Part shown: positions 1-5,202 of the stretch, one piece after another | How positions within the stretch are numbered: position 1 is the stretch's first letter | Layout of the letters: each line of letters opens with the position of its first letter | NCBI GenBank assembly: GCA_021736615.1 | Contig: JAIPFN010000028.1 | Span: forward strand, 1 to 7,208 | DNA: 7,208 nucleotides | Source of the DNA: Phycisphaerae bacterium | Lineage (GTDB): Bacteria; Planctomycetota; Phycisphaerae; Sedimentisphaerales; Anaerohalosphaeraceae | Direction: 5' to 3' | The notes under the pieces: generated by a model | What the model saw: the letters and a program-made list of their open reading frames with translations, nothing else | Told to the model about the DNA's origin: nothing | Databases searched by the model: none | Program-made: the position numbers and the translations under genes

Positions 1-53
1 TGTAACCAATTACAATTAAAGGATTTGCGTAACATGTGTATTTATATAAAATT

Positions 54-76
54 GCCTCGGCCGTCAGGCCGAATCC
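54..76. repeat. Palindromic repeat module X, copy 1
   Basis: Inverted repeat: TCGGCC at 57-62 pairs with GGCCGA at 67-72 around a GTCA loop. The same outer sequence (GCCTCGGCC, four variable bases, GGCCGAATCC) recurs in reverse complement at 1807-1829. The 19 non-loop bases match exactly and only the loop differs (GTCA versus AAAA when read in the same sense). Conserved arms with a free loop suggest a dispersed palindromic intergenic unit rather than chance. No T-run follows, so it does not look like a classical terminator. Confidence 0.75.
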
Positions 77-110
77 TTCATTATACATTAGACAATAGAC
101 ATTATTCATT

Positions 111-137
111 TCAAACTGACCGATTAGGTCAGTTTGA
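111..137. repeat. Palindromic repeat module Y, copy 1
   Basis: Perfect 11-bp inverted repeat: TCAAACTGACC at 111-121 and GGTCAGTTTGA at 127-137, with a five-base loop GATTA. The right arm and the bases after it (GGTCAGTTTGAGTTATT, 127-143) recur identically in the same orientation at 1766-1782, downstream of atpB. It lies about 54 nt upstream of the chosen atpZ start, so in RNA it would fold in the operon leader if transcription starts further upstream. It could be a repeat hairpin, a protein-binding palindrome or the weak end of an upstream transcript; there is no T-run after it. Confidence 0.75.
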
Positions 138-180
138 GTTATTATATAACAAAAATCCTCTAGACACGGATGTTAATTGC

Positions 181-186
181 TGAGGT
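181..186 (+). promoter_or_regulatory. Ribosome binding site deciding the atpZ start
   Basis: TGAGGT lies four bases upstream of the ATG at 191. The alternative in-frame ATG at 170 has no purine-rich Shine-Dalgarno match before it, so 191 is preferred. Confidence 0.6.
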
Positions 187-190
187 TCAA

Positions 191-469
191 ATGAACGATA
201 ATGACGCACAGGGGGCTCCAGACAAGCGGCAGGAGGAGCTGGACAGGGAGGAACAGATCCAGAAAGAGGAATGGCAGAAGATAAGCTTTCGCTGGATGGG
301 CATTGGAATTGAATTCCTCGTAGTTGTAGGTATTTTCAGCGGGATTGGCTATTTCCTCGATAAAAAAAGCAATACCAGTCCGGGTTTTCTGATTTTCGGA
401 TTTTTTATTGGCTTTATTACCATGTTATATACTATGATAAAGCGAGCCGGCGGAATTAAATGGAAATAA
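191..469 (+). CDS. atpZ: AtpZ/AtpI-family F1Fo ATP synthase accessory protein
   Basis: A small inner-membrane protein of the family placed at the head of many bacterial atp operons, thought to assist assembly or ion supply of the Fo sector. It has 92 residues from the ATG at 191; an in-frame ATG at 170 would add seven residues but has no ribosome binding site. Residues 1-33 are strongly charged and probably cytoplasmic. Two membrane helices follow, roughly 36-56 (WMGIGIEFLVVVGIFSGIGY) and 64-83, joined by a short loop with FLDKKSNTSPG. The glycine-rich first helix, the LD at its end and the proline before the second helix are typical of the family. It is the first gene of the operon, 83 nt ahead of atpI. 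The family call is good; the exact molecular role is known family biology at best and cannot be read from the sequence. Confidence 0.82.
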   Translation: MNDNDAQGAPDKRQEELDREEQIQKEEWQKISFRWMGIGIEFLVVVGIFSGIGYFLDKKSNTSPGFLIFGFFIGFITMLYTMIKRAGGIKWK

Positions 470-490
470 GTCGGCAATATTGAAATAAAA

Positions 491-518
491 CCAGAAAAGA
501 AATGTTATGTTTTTCTGG
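491..518. repeat. Inverted repeat between atpZ and atpI
   Basis: CCAGAAAA at 491-498 is the exact reverse complement of TTTTCTGG at 511-518, an 8-bp stem with a 12-base loop. It lies within the 83-nt gap between atpZ and atpI. It could be an RNA stability or processing hairpin. It lacks the GC-rich stem and trailing T-run of an intrinsic terminator. Confidence 0.55.
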
Positions 519-552
519 GGTGTTGTGGTAGAATTTTGCATTTGGAACTGTT

Positions 553-999
553 TTGAAGCTGTTTTCCTGGAAATTGTTAGTACTGGCATTCCTGCTTACG
601 TTTGGATTCGTGTTCTGTTATCGTATTAGCCAGACACAAGGTACTGCAAGCCAATCAGGATGCGTCAAGGCTACGGTTTTGACGGTTCTGGCTGCGGCAG
701 CAGGTGTTATTCCCGTTATATTGACTTACACTCATAATAAGGCAAGGGTATTTTTTACGGCCGTCATGATCGGTGCTATAATTAGAATGTTTATTACGGC
801 TGCCGGTGTTCTTGCCGTGATTTACTTTCTTAATGAGCAGCGTTCGTGGTTTCTGGGGTGGTCGGCCGGTTTTTACCTGTTTTTTCTGGCTTTCGACACT
901 AGCCTTGTGCTATATTTTCTAAATAAACGTCGTAATCAAAATAAAGGAATTGAAAAAGATGGAAATGCAGCATTTGCTTGCAAGTATGAATCCTCTTGA
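553..999 (+). CDS. atpI: ATP synthase subunit I-like membrane protein
   Basis: A 148-residue very hydrophobic protein with four predicted membrane helices, about residues 7-23, 38-60, 66-93 and 99-123, and a basic tail (NKRRNQNKG). Position just upstream of atpB, size and four-helix layout fit ATP synthase subunit I, an assembly or ion-supply helper that is not part of the final enzyme. The third helix carries an arginine (R78, in AIIRMF), noteworthy inside a membrane segment. The start is TTG at 553: an in-frame stop at 529 rules out anything longer, and no in-frame ATG occurs near the N-terminus. The ribosome site is weak (GGA at 544-546). The 3' end overlaps atpB by 41 nt, which suggests translational coupling. 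The sequence is poorly conserved in this family, so the assignment rests largely on context and topology. Confidence 0.72.
   Translation: MKLFSWKLLVLAFLLTFGFVFCYRISQTQGTASQSGCVKATVLTVLAAAAGVIPVILTYTHNKARVFFTAVMIGAIIRMFITAAGVLAVIYFLNEQRSWFLGWSAGFYLFFLAFDTSLVLYFLNKRRNQNKGIEKDGNAAFACKYESS
944..949 (+). promoter_or_regulatory. Ribosome binding site inside atpI, for atpB
   Basis: AAGGAA lies nine bases before the ATG at 959. It touches the in-frame TTG at 950, which is therefore too close to be used, and is far from the ATG at 986. This favours 959 as the atpB start and places the signal within the atpI coding sequence. Confidence 0.55.
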
Positions 1000-1750
1000 G
1001 CATATCTCTTCCAAAGAGTTATTTGCTGTCGGTCCCTTTGTCTTTACTAACCACATGTTTATGGTCTCAATGGCTACTATTTTGCTATTGGTCGTTTTGC
1101 CGATTGCAATCCGCAGTAAAAAATTGGTCAGGACGGGTTTTGGCAATGCTTTTGAGGCGGTCTGCGTTTACATACGCGAGGAGGTAGCAAGACCTTTCCT
1201 GAAGGAACAGACCGACAAATATATCCCATTTATATGGTCAATGTTCTTTTTCATTCTCACTCTAAACCTCCTTGGTATGGTTCCTGTTGACAAGATATTA
1301 TGGGCTTTTACCGGCTGGGAGCACAACAACCTTGGCGGAACTGCAACGGCAAATGTTTGGGTGACCGGGGCTCTTGCCGTATTAGCTTTCTTACTGTTTC
1401 ATTGTGCAGGAATCTATGAAAACGGCCTGGGTAATTATATTAAGCACTTTGCACCGAAAGTTCCGATATTTATCCTGCCTTTTATATTTTTTATGGAGGT
1501 GGTTAGTTCTTTTGTGCGTGTTTTTTCTCTTGCAATACGACTTTTTGCGAATATGCTTGCAGGACACGTTTTACTTGGTACACTGCTGGCTTTTATTATC
1601 ATCTATAAGAATTCTTTTGTAGCTACCGCTTCGATTACTTTTGTAGTGGTAATGAGCCTGATGGAAATTTTTGTAGCGTTTCTACAGGCCTATATATTTA
1701 CATTTTTAACGACGATATTCATTGGATTTTCGGTACATCAGGACCATTAA
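959..1750 (+). CDS. atpB: F1Fo ATP synthase subunit a
   Basis: The Fo subunit that forms the two half-channels carrying ions to and from the c-ring. It has 263 residues from the ATG at 959 and a normal full length. The diagnostic segment is RLFANMLAGH in the penultimate membrane region, about residues 194-203, where the leading Arg194 corresponds to the essential stator arginine (E. coli aR210). The C-terminal helix has MEIFVAFLQAYIFTFLT, matching the conserved region around E. coli Gln252. Further helices lie near 34-50, 91-108 and 134-150, with the family-typical NLLGMVP at about 103-109. The gene starts inside the end of atpI. ATG 986 (MNPLEHI...) is a plausible alternative start and would shorten the overlap to 14 nt, but no ribosome site precedes it. 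The coding sequence is clearly more A+T-rich than atpA, partly because hydrophobic residues use T-rich codons. Confidence 0.96.
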   Translation: MEMQHLLASMNPLEHISSKELFAVGPFVFTNHMFMVSMATILLLVVLPIAIRSKKLVRTGFGNAFEAVCVYIREEVARPFLKEQTDKYIPFIWSMFFFILTLNLLGMVPVDKILWAFTGWEHNNLGGTATANVWVTGALAVLAFLLFHCAGIYENGLGNYIKHFAPKVPIFILPFIFFMEVVSSFVRVFSLAIRLFANMLAGHVLLGTLLAFIIIYKNSFVATASITFVVVMSLMEIFVAFLQAYIFTFLTTIFIGFSVHQDH

Positions 1751-1752
1751 CC

Positions 1753-1775
1753 CAAACTTGCCTGCGGTCAGTTTG
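1753..1775. repeat. Palindromic repeat module Y, copy 2
   Basis: Imperfect inverted repeat starting three bases after the atpB stop codon. CAAACTTGCC at 1753-1762 pairs with GGTCAGTTTG at 1766-1775, with one mismatch and one G-T pair and a TGC loop. The right arm plus tail (1766-1782) is a 17-base exact direct repeat of 127-143. The left arm has diverged from the perfect pairing seen in copy 1. Confidence 0.7.
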
Positions 1776-1806
1776 AGTTATTTATAATTGATGATTTATT
1801 ATTTAT

Positions 1807-1829
1807 GGATTCGGCCTTTTGGCCGAGGC
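1807..1829. repeat. Palindromic repeat module X, copy 2, inverted
   Basis: TCGGCC at 1811-1816 pairs with GGCCGA at 1821-1826 around a TTTT loop. The whole 23-base unit is the reverse complement of 54-76 apart from the four loop bases. It lies 31 bases after module Y copy 2; in the upstream copy 35 bases separate X from Y. The side carrying GGATTC faces module Y in both places, so the pair looks like a recurring composite unit. Confidence 0.75.
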
Positions 1830-1870
1830 TTAGTAATACGGAACTTGAAATTTTAGTTATTTAATAGTTT

Positions 1871-1874
1871 GGAG
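1871..1874 (+). promoter_or_regulatory. Ribosome binding site and A+U-rich leader of atpE
   Basis: GGAG lies six bases before the ATG at 1881 and selects it over the in-frame TTG at 1869, which overlaps this signal. The 40 bases before it are almost all A and T with several T-runs. In E. coli a U-rich leader upstream of atpE enhances its translation to supply the many c subunits needed; a similar role here is inference. Confidence 0.6.
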
Positions 1875-1880
1875 ATTTTT

Positions 1881-2156
1881 ATGTTGGATTTAATGGATTT
1901 TGGTTCAATACTCGCAGCGACGAATATTGAGCTCAACGACAAGGCTTTTGGTATGCTTGGCGGTGTTATCGGTGCCGGTCTTATCGTTATGGGTGCGGCA
2001 AAAGGTATCGGCGGTTTGGCCGGTAAGGCTACCGAAGCGATCGCACGTCAGCCCGAGATGGGCGGAAGAATTTTTACGACAATGATCATCGCCGCTGCTC
2101 TTATCGAAGGTGTTACACTTTTCGCACTGATTATCTGTCTTCTGGCGGTTATTTAA
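1881..2156 (+). CDS. atpE: F1Fo ATP synthase subunit c (c-ring proteolipid)
   Basis: The proteolipid that forms the rotating ring of Fo. It has 91 residues and a hairpin of two membrane helices, about 23-47 and 64-91, joined by the conserved polar loop ARQPE (RQP at 56-58) that contacts gamma and epsilon. The ion-binding carboxylate is E76 in ALIEGVTLFALI. The classical Na+ ligands are absent: Gly and Val follow the Glu where Ser and Thr are expected, Phe81 replaces Tyr, and the first helix lacks the Gln. H+ coupling is therefore predicted. A Lys (K41) sits in the glycine-rich part of helix 1, where related proteins usually have a small or aliphatic residue. About 20 residues precede helix 1, somewhat longer than in E. 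coli. The gene is flanked by gaps of 130 and 132 nt with hairpins, which would suit separate control of this highly needed subunit. Confidence 0.96.
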   Translation: MLDLMDFGSILAATNIELNDKAFGMLGGVIGAGLIVMGAAKGIGGLAGKATEAIARQPEMGGRIFTTMIIAAALIEGVTLFALIICLLAVI

Positions 2157-2159
2157 CCG
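2146..2159. repeat. Small inverted repeat across the atpE stop codon
   Basis: CGGTT at 2146-2150 pairs with AACCG at 2155-2159 around ATTT, so the atpE stop codon TAA (2154-2156) straddles loop and stem. The 5-bp stem is short and could be chance, but it is the first of several foldable segments after atpE. Confidence 0.35.
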
Positions 2160-2165
2160 GCCCTG

Positions 2166-2203
2166 GCCTGAACCAATCAGGCGAGCATGAAGTCAGGTTT
2201 GGG
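2166..2203. promoter_or_regulatory. Two mutually exclusive hairpins after atpE
   Basis: GCCTGA at 2166-2171 pairs perfectly with TCAGGC at 2177-2182 (6 bp, loop ACCAA). The overlapping segment CCTGAACC at 2167-2174 can instead pair with GGTTTGGG at 2196-2203 (8 bp, two G-T pairs, 21-base loop). Both cannot form together. The 3' side (TCAGGTTTGGGTGATTATA, 2193-2211) loosely resembles the right arm and tail of module Y. The position between atpE and atpF suits an mRNA processing or stability element that lowers expression of later genes relative to c; this is inference. Confidence 0.45.
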
Positions 2204-2288
2204 TGATTATATCTCATTGCCTATTCGTGTTATCAATCCGTGCATAAATAATATTGTATGAGACTAAATTATAAGAGGTGTAGTTAAG

Positions 2289-2930
2289 ATGCGCAAGGCT
2301 GTTTTATTGGCTCTATTGCTGACTCTATTACTTTGTCCGCTGGCTATAAGTTTCGAATCGTCTGTTGATGACGGTTTTCATAGCTCAGAAGCTGAAGATG
2401 AAGGTAAGATCAACGTTTTTTCGGGTTATCCCGGAGAGTCGATCTGGACTATCGTTTCGTTTGTCGTTCTCGTTGCGGTGTTGTGGAAACTGGCCTGGAA
2501 GCCTATGCTTGCCGGTTTGCATGCCCGTGAGGAGTTTATTGCCAAGCAGCTTTCAGACGCAGAAGGGACTCGTAAAAAGGCCGAAGAAGTTCTTGCAGAC
2601 TATCACGAAAAACTTTCAGACGCCGACCGTGAAGGTAAGGGCATTATCGCCCGGCATACAAAGACCGCCGAAAAGGAAAGCAAAGAGATCGCAGATCTTA
2701 CGAAGAAAGAGCTTGACGAGTTGCGAGCAAGGTTAAAGGCCGAGATCGAATACGAACGCAAAGAAGCGCAATCTGAATTCTGGGATCAGGCCGGTGACAT
2801 AGTTCTGGAACTGGGCAAAGAGGTCTTGGGTAAATCGATGGATCACGCCGACCACGATAAACTGATCGACGAGGCTATCGTGCGCCTTAAAGAAGAAGAG
2901 GCAACCCAGGCGAAACTTAAACAAGAGTAA
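2289..2930 (+). CDS. atpF: F1Fo ATP synthase subunit b, with signal peptide
   Basis: The peripheral-stalk subunit that anchors F1 through delta to the membrane and to subunit a. It has 213 residues. Residues 1-21 (MRK, then a leucine-rich core, then CPLAIS) look like a cleavable Sec signal peptide. Residues 22-50 are acidic and probably periplasmic. The membrane helix is about 51-70 and runs into AWKPML, the usual b-subunit transition. From about 75 to 212 the chain is charged and rich in Ala, Glu and Lys with heptad-like spacing, as expected for the long stalk helix. Classical b proteins such as that of E. coli have only the single N-terminal anchor; versions with a signal peptide are known in some other phyla. 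The start is well supported by GAGGTG at 2275-2280, eight bases before the ATG. atpH follows nine bases after the stop. There is no second b-type gene. Confidence 0.93.
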   Translation: MRKAVLLALLLTLLLCPLAISFESSVDDGFHSSEAEDEGKINVFSGYPGESIWTIVSFVVLVAVLWKLAWKPMLAGLHAREEFIAKQLSDAEGTRKKAEEVLADYHEKLSDADREGKGIIARHTKTAEKESKEIADLTKKELDELRARLKAEIEYERKEAQSEFWDQAGDIVLELGKEVLGKSMDHADHDKLIDEAIVRLKEEEATQAKLKQE

Positions 2931-2939
2931 ACTACGGCT

Positions 2940-3503
2940 ATGAGCGAATCGATAAAACATGTTGTTCGAGAGATTTATTGCGAAGTACTTTTCGAACTTG
3001 CCGAAGAAGCCGGCCAGGTCGATTCTGTCATGGACGATCTTGCCTCGATCGAAGATGTTTTACGAGCAGACCCTGAGTTTGCCGCGATAATGACCTCGCT
3101 GACGATCAGAGGCGAAGAAAAAGCAAAAGTCGCCCGCAGGGTGTTTACCGGAAAAGTCAACGATCTGACGCTGGATTTTTTGAGCGTTTTAGCCAGGCGA
3201 AACCGGATGACAAGTCTTTTCGATATCTCGCTAAAGTACGAATCGCTGATCGATAAGCATTATCAAAGGCAACCGGTCGAAGTTACACTGGCCCATAAGC
3301 CAAATAAAAAAGAGACCGAAAGGCTCAAAGCCCGTATCGGCGAAGCGATAGGCGGTACTGTCAAGCTTAGCATCGAAGTCGATCCTTCGATAGTCGGCGG
3401 CGTCATACTGTGCAAGGACGGCAAGGTGATCGACAACTCGGTGGCGACCCGGCTTAAAAGGGCGGTCGGTGCAATAGTAGAAAAGAGCAGGTATAAAAAG
3501 TAA
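2940..3503 (+). CDS. atpH: F1Fo ATP synthase subunit delta
   Basis: The stalk subunit that sits on top of the alpha/beta hexamer and binds the C-terminus of b. It has 187 residues, typical of the family. The N-terminal helical domain covers about 1-105, with the family pattern of a helix of the type REIYCEVLFELAEEAG followed by a stretch around residues 76-90 (LTLDFLSVLARRNRM). The C-terminal signature VDPSIVGGVIL is at 147-157, followed by GKVIDNSVATRLKR. The start ATG at 2940 comes nine bases after the atpF stop with no clear ribosome site of its own, so it is probably coupled to atpF translation. A 131-nt gap separates it from atpA. Confidence 0.94.
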   Translation: MSESIKHVVREIYCEVLFELAEEAGQVDSVMDDLASIEDVLRADPEFAAIMTSLTIRGEEKAKVARRVFTGKVNDLTLDFLSVLARRNRMTSLFDISLKYESLIDKHYQRQPVEVTLAHKPNKKETERLKARIGEAIGGTVKLSIEVDPSIVGGVILCKDGKVIDNSVATRLKRAVGAIVEKSRYKK

Positions 3504-3514
3504 TACGGTAGTAT

Positions 3515-3565
3515 GGGCTGTGCCTATGCTTATTAAACATAAGCCCTAAGCGCAAGCGCCGGGCT
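3515..3565. promoter_or_regulatory. Foldable segment with competing pairings, upstream of atpA
   Basis: AGCCC at 3542-3546 can pair either upstream with GGGCT at 3515-3519 or downstream with GGGCT at 3561-3565. The downstream fold also has an inner stem GCG/CGC (3550-3552 with 3557-3559, loop CAAG). A third option, GCTTAT at 3528-3533 with ATAAGC at 3539-3544, also overlaps the AGCCC segment. It lies in the 131-nt gap between atpH and atpA. Alternative folds of this kind can act in mRNA processing or attenuation, but no T-run or small-molecule motif is recognised here. Confidence 0.4.
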
Positions 3566-3579
3566 GGAAAATAGGATCG

Positions 3580-3618
3580 ACATTAAGATACCTTTAAAGT
3601 CTTTAGGAACATTAAGAT
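3580..3618 (+). repeat. 10-bp direct repeat upstream of atpA
   Basis: ACATTAAGAT occurs at 3580-3589 and again at 3609-3618, with starts 29 bp apart. The second copy ends 16 bases before the atpA start codon and six bases before its ribosome site AGGA (3625-3628). It could be a pair of binding sites or a small duplication; at this length and A+T content chance cannot be excluded. Confidence 0.4.
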
Positions 3619-3634
3619 TCCGGCAGGATGATTC

Positions 3635-5158
3635 ATGAAGTTTGATATTAGTGAAGTCAGTCATTTAATAAAAGAAGAAATTCAACGCTATCGCAGCGAG
3701 ATAGACGTTGCGATGGTCGGCCACGTTTTGGAGGTCGGCGACGGTATAGCACGGGTCTGCGGGCTTGATAGTGCTATGGCCGGCGAAATGCTTGAGTTCG
3801 AAGGCGGTATCGTCGGCGAAGTGTTCAACCTCGAAGAAGAATCCGTCGGTGCGGTTATCTACGGCGATTACCAGAAGGTAAAAGAGGCCTCCCAGGTACG
3901 TTTGACAGGTAAGATGCTCACAGTTCCCGTCGGTGACCAACTGCTTGGAAGGGTGGTTGATGCCCTTTGCAATCCGATCGACGGCAAGGGCAGGATCACT
4001 GGCGAAGACTCTCGCAATGTTGAGTTTCCCGCCGCCGGTATTGCCCAGCGTCAGCCGGTTTCAGTACCTCTTAGTACCGGCCTAAAGAGTGTCGACTCGA
4101 TGATACCGATAGGACGCGGCCAGAGAGAGCTTATCATCGGCGATAGAAAGACCGGCAAGACCGCTATCGCCCTGGATACGATAATCAACCAGAAGGGCAA
4201 GGATGTATTGTGCGTCTATGTTGCTATCGGGCAAAAAGAATCGACCGTCGCTGAAGTCGTCCGCACGCTCGAAGAACACGGCGCGATGGAGTATACCGTC
4301 GTTGTTTGTGCCTCTGCCGCTTACAGTGCCGCGATGCAGTATATCGCCCCTTATGCCGGCACCGCGGTCGCCGAGCACTTTATGTATGCTCAAGGCAAGG
4401 ACACCCTTTGCGTCTATGACGATCTGAGCAAGCACGCAAACGCGTATCGCGAACTGTCTCTGCTGCTAAGGCGTCCGCCGGGCAGAGAAGCATATCCGGG
4501 TGATATTTTCTACCTGCACAGCCGCCTGCTTGAGAGAAGCACAAGGCTTTGTGACGAGCTTAAGGGCGGTTCGCTTACGGCGCTTCCGATCATCGAGACA
4601 CTCGAAGGCCAGGTCTCGGCGTATATCCCTACCAACATTATTTCGATCACCGACGGCCAGATATATCTTCAGCGAAACCTCTTTCTTGCAGGTGTCAGGC
4701 CCGCAGTCGACGTTGGTATAAGCGTCAGCCGTGTTGGCGGTGCCGCACAACCGGCAGCGATGAAGAAGGTCGCTCCCAAGCTCCGTCTCGACCTTGCTAT
4801 GTTCAGGGAACTGCAGGACTTTGCACGGCTGGGAACAGAACTTGACCCGGCTGCACAGTCCCAGCTGGACCGCGGTTACCGAATGGTTGAGATACTCAAG
4901 CAAAAGCAGTATGCCCCGCTCAGCGTCGGCCAGCAGGTAGCCAGCATTCTCGCCGGTACAAGCGGACAGCTTGACGATATCGAAGTGACTTCGGTAAGCC
5001 ACTTCATCGACGAAATGCTTTCCTGGATCGACCTTGAAGCCCGCGAATATATCGACACCATTGACTCAAAAGGCGAACTGAGTGATGAACTTGCCGCCAA
5101 TCTTACCGAGGCAATAGGAACATACAAAATGATCTACAAATTCTCATTCGGAAAGTAG
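3635..5158 (+). CDS. atpA: F1Fo ATP synthase subunit alpha
   Basis: The non-catalytic nucleotide-binding subunit of the F1 head; three copies alternate with beta. It has 507 residues, full length. The N-terminal beta-barrel spans about 25-95 ([17 protein letters not shown] at 28-44). The P-loop GDRKTGKT is at 169-176; most family members have GDRQTGKT, so Gln is replaced by Lys172. The Walker B region is [11 protein letters not shown] at 258-268. The segment [14 protein letters not shown] at 321-334 precedes [10 protein letters not shown]. The arginine finger that reaches into the beta site is R366 in [10 protein letters not shown] (363-372). The helical C-terminal domain runs from about 380 to the end. 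The start ATG at 3635 has AGGA six bases upstream (3625-3628). The next gene, atpG, follows after a 44-nt A+T-only-like spacer. Confidence 0.98.
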   Translation: MKFDISEVSHLIKEEIQRYRSEIDVAMVGHVLEVGDGIARVCGLDSAMAGEMLEFEGGIVGEVFNLEEESVGAVIYGDYQKVKEASQVRLTGKMLTVPVGDQLLGRVVDALCNPIDGKGRITGEDSRNVEFPAAGIAQRQPVSVPLSTGLKSVDSMIPIGRGQRELIIGDRKTGKTAIALDTIINQKGKDVLCVYVAIGQKESTVAEVVRTLEEHGAMEYTVVVCASAAYSAAMQYIAPYAGTAVAEHFMYAQGKDTLCVYDDLSKHANAYRELSLLLRRPPGREAYPGDIFYLHSRLLERSTRLCDELKGGSLTALPIIETLEGQVSAYIPTNIISITDGQIYLQRNLFLAGVRPAVDVGISVSRVGGAAQPAAMKKVAPKLRLDLAMFRELQDFARLGTELDPAAQSQLDRGYRMVEILKQKQYAPLSVGQQVASILAGTSGQLDDIEVTSVSHFIDEMLSWIDLEAREYIDTIDSKGELSDELAANLTEAIGTYKMIYKFSFGK

Positions 5159-5177
5159 TTTTTTTACAATAATCAAT

Positions 5178-5198
5178 AATAAGTAATAAGTAATAAAT
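5178..5198 (+). repeat. 7-bp tandem repeat just before atpG
   Basis: Three consecutive copies of AATAAGT, the third reading AATAAAT, fill most of the short atpA-atpG gap and end four bases before the atpG start codon. The rest of the gap is a run of seven T (5159-5165) and more A+T-rich sequence. No Shine-Dalgarno sequence is visible, so atpG translation may rely on an unstructured A+U-rich leader. Confidence 0.65.
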
Positions 5199-5202
5199 CG
5201 AA

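Noticed and set aside
1..14. Small inverted repeat TGTAA/TTACA at the left edge
   Set aside because: It has five A+T-rich pairs, no T-run follows and the left flank is missing, so it could be chance or the end of something outside the window.
20..50. Possible promoter upstream of the operon (TTGCGT at 25-30 with TATAAA at 45-50)
   Set aside because: The spacer is only 14 bases, and many A+T-rich alternatives exist both here and around 143-150. No convincing -35/-10 pair can be chosen by eye, so no promoter is called.
1881..2156. Na+-type c subunit
   Set aside because: The residues after E76 are Gly-Val rather than Ser-Thr, Phe stands in for Tyr, and the helix 1 Gln is absent, so the Na+ ligand set is not present.
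2289..2351. Lipoprotein signal in AtpF (Cys16 after LLL)
   Set aside because: The residue before Cys is Leu rather than Gly, Ala or Ser, so it does not fit a lipobox. An ordinary signal peptide is more likely.
4466..5002. Long open frame on the minus strand opposite atpA (178 codons)
   Set aside because: It lies entirely within the well-conserved alpha gene, shows no recognisable protein features and has no ribosome site. It is a shadow of codon bias. Shorter opposite-strand frames in the other atp genes were rejected for the same reason.
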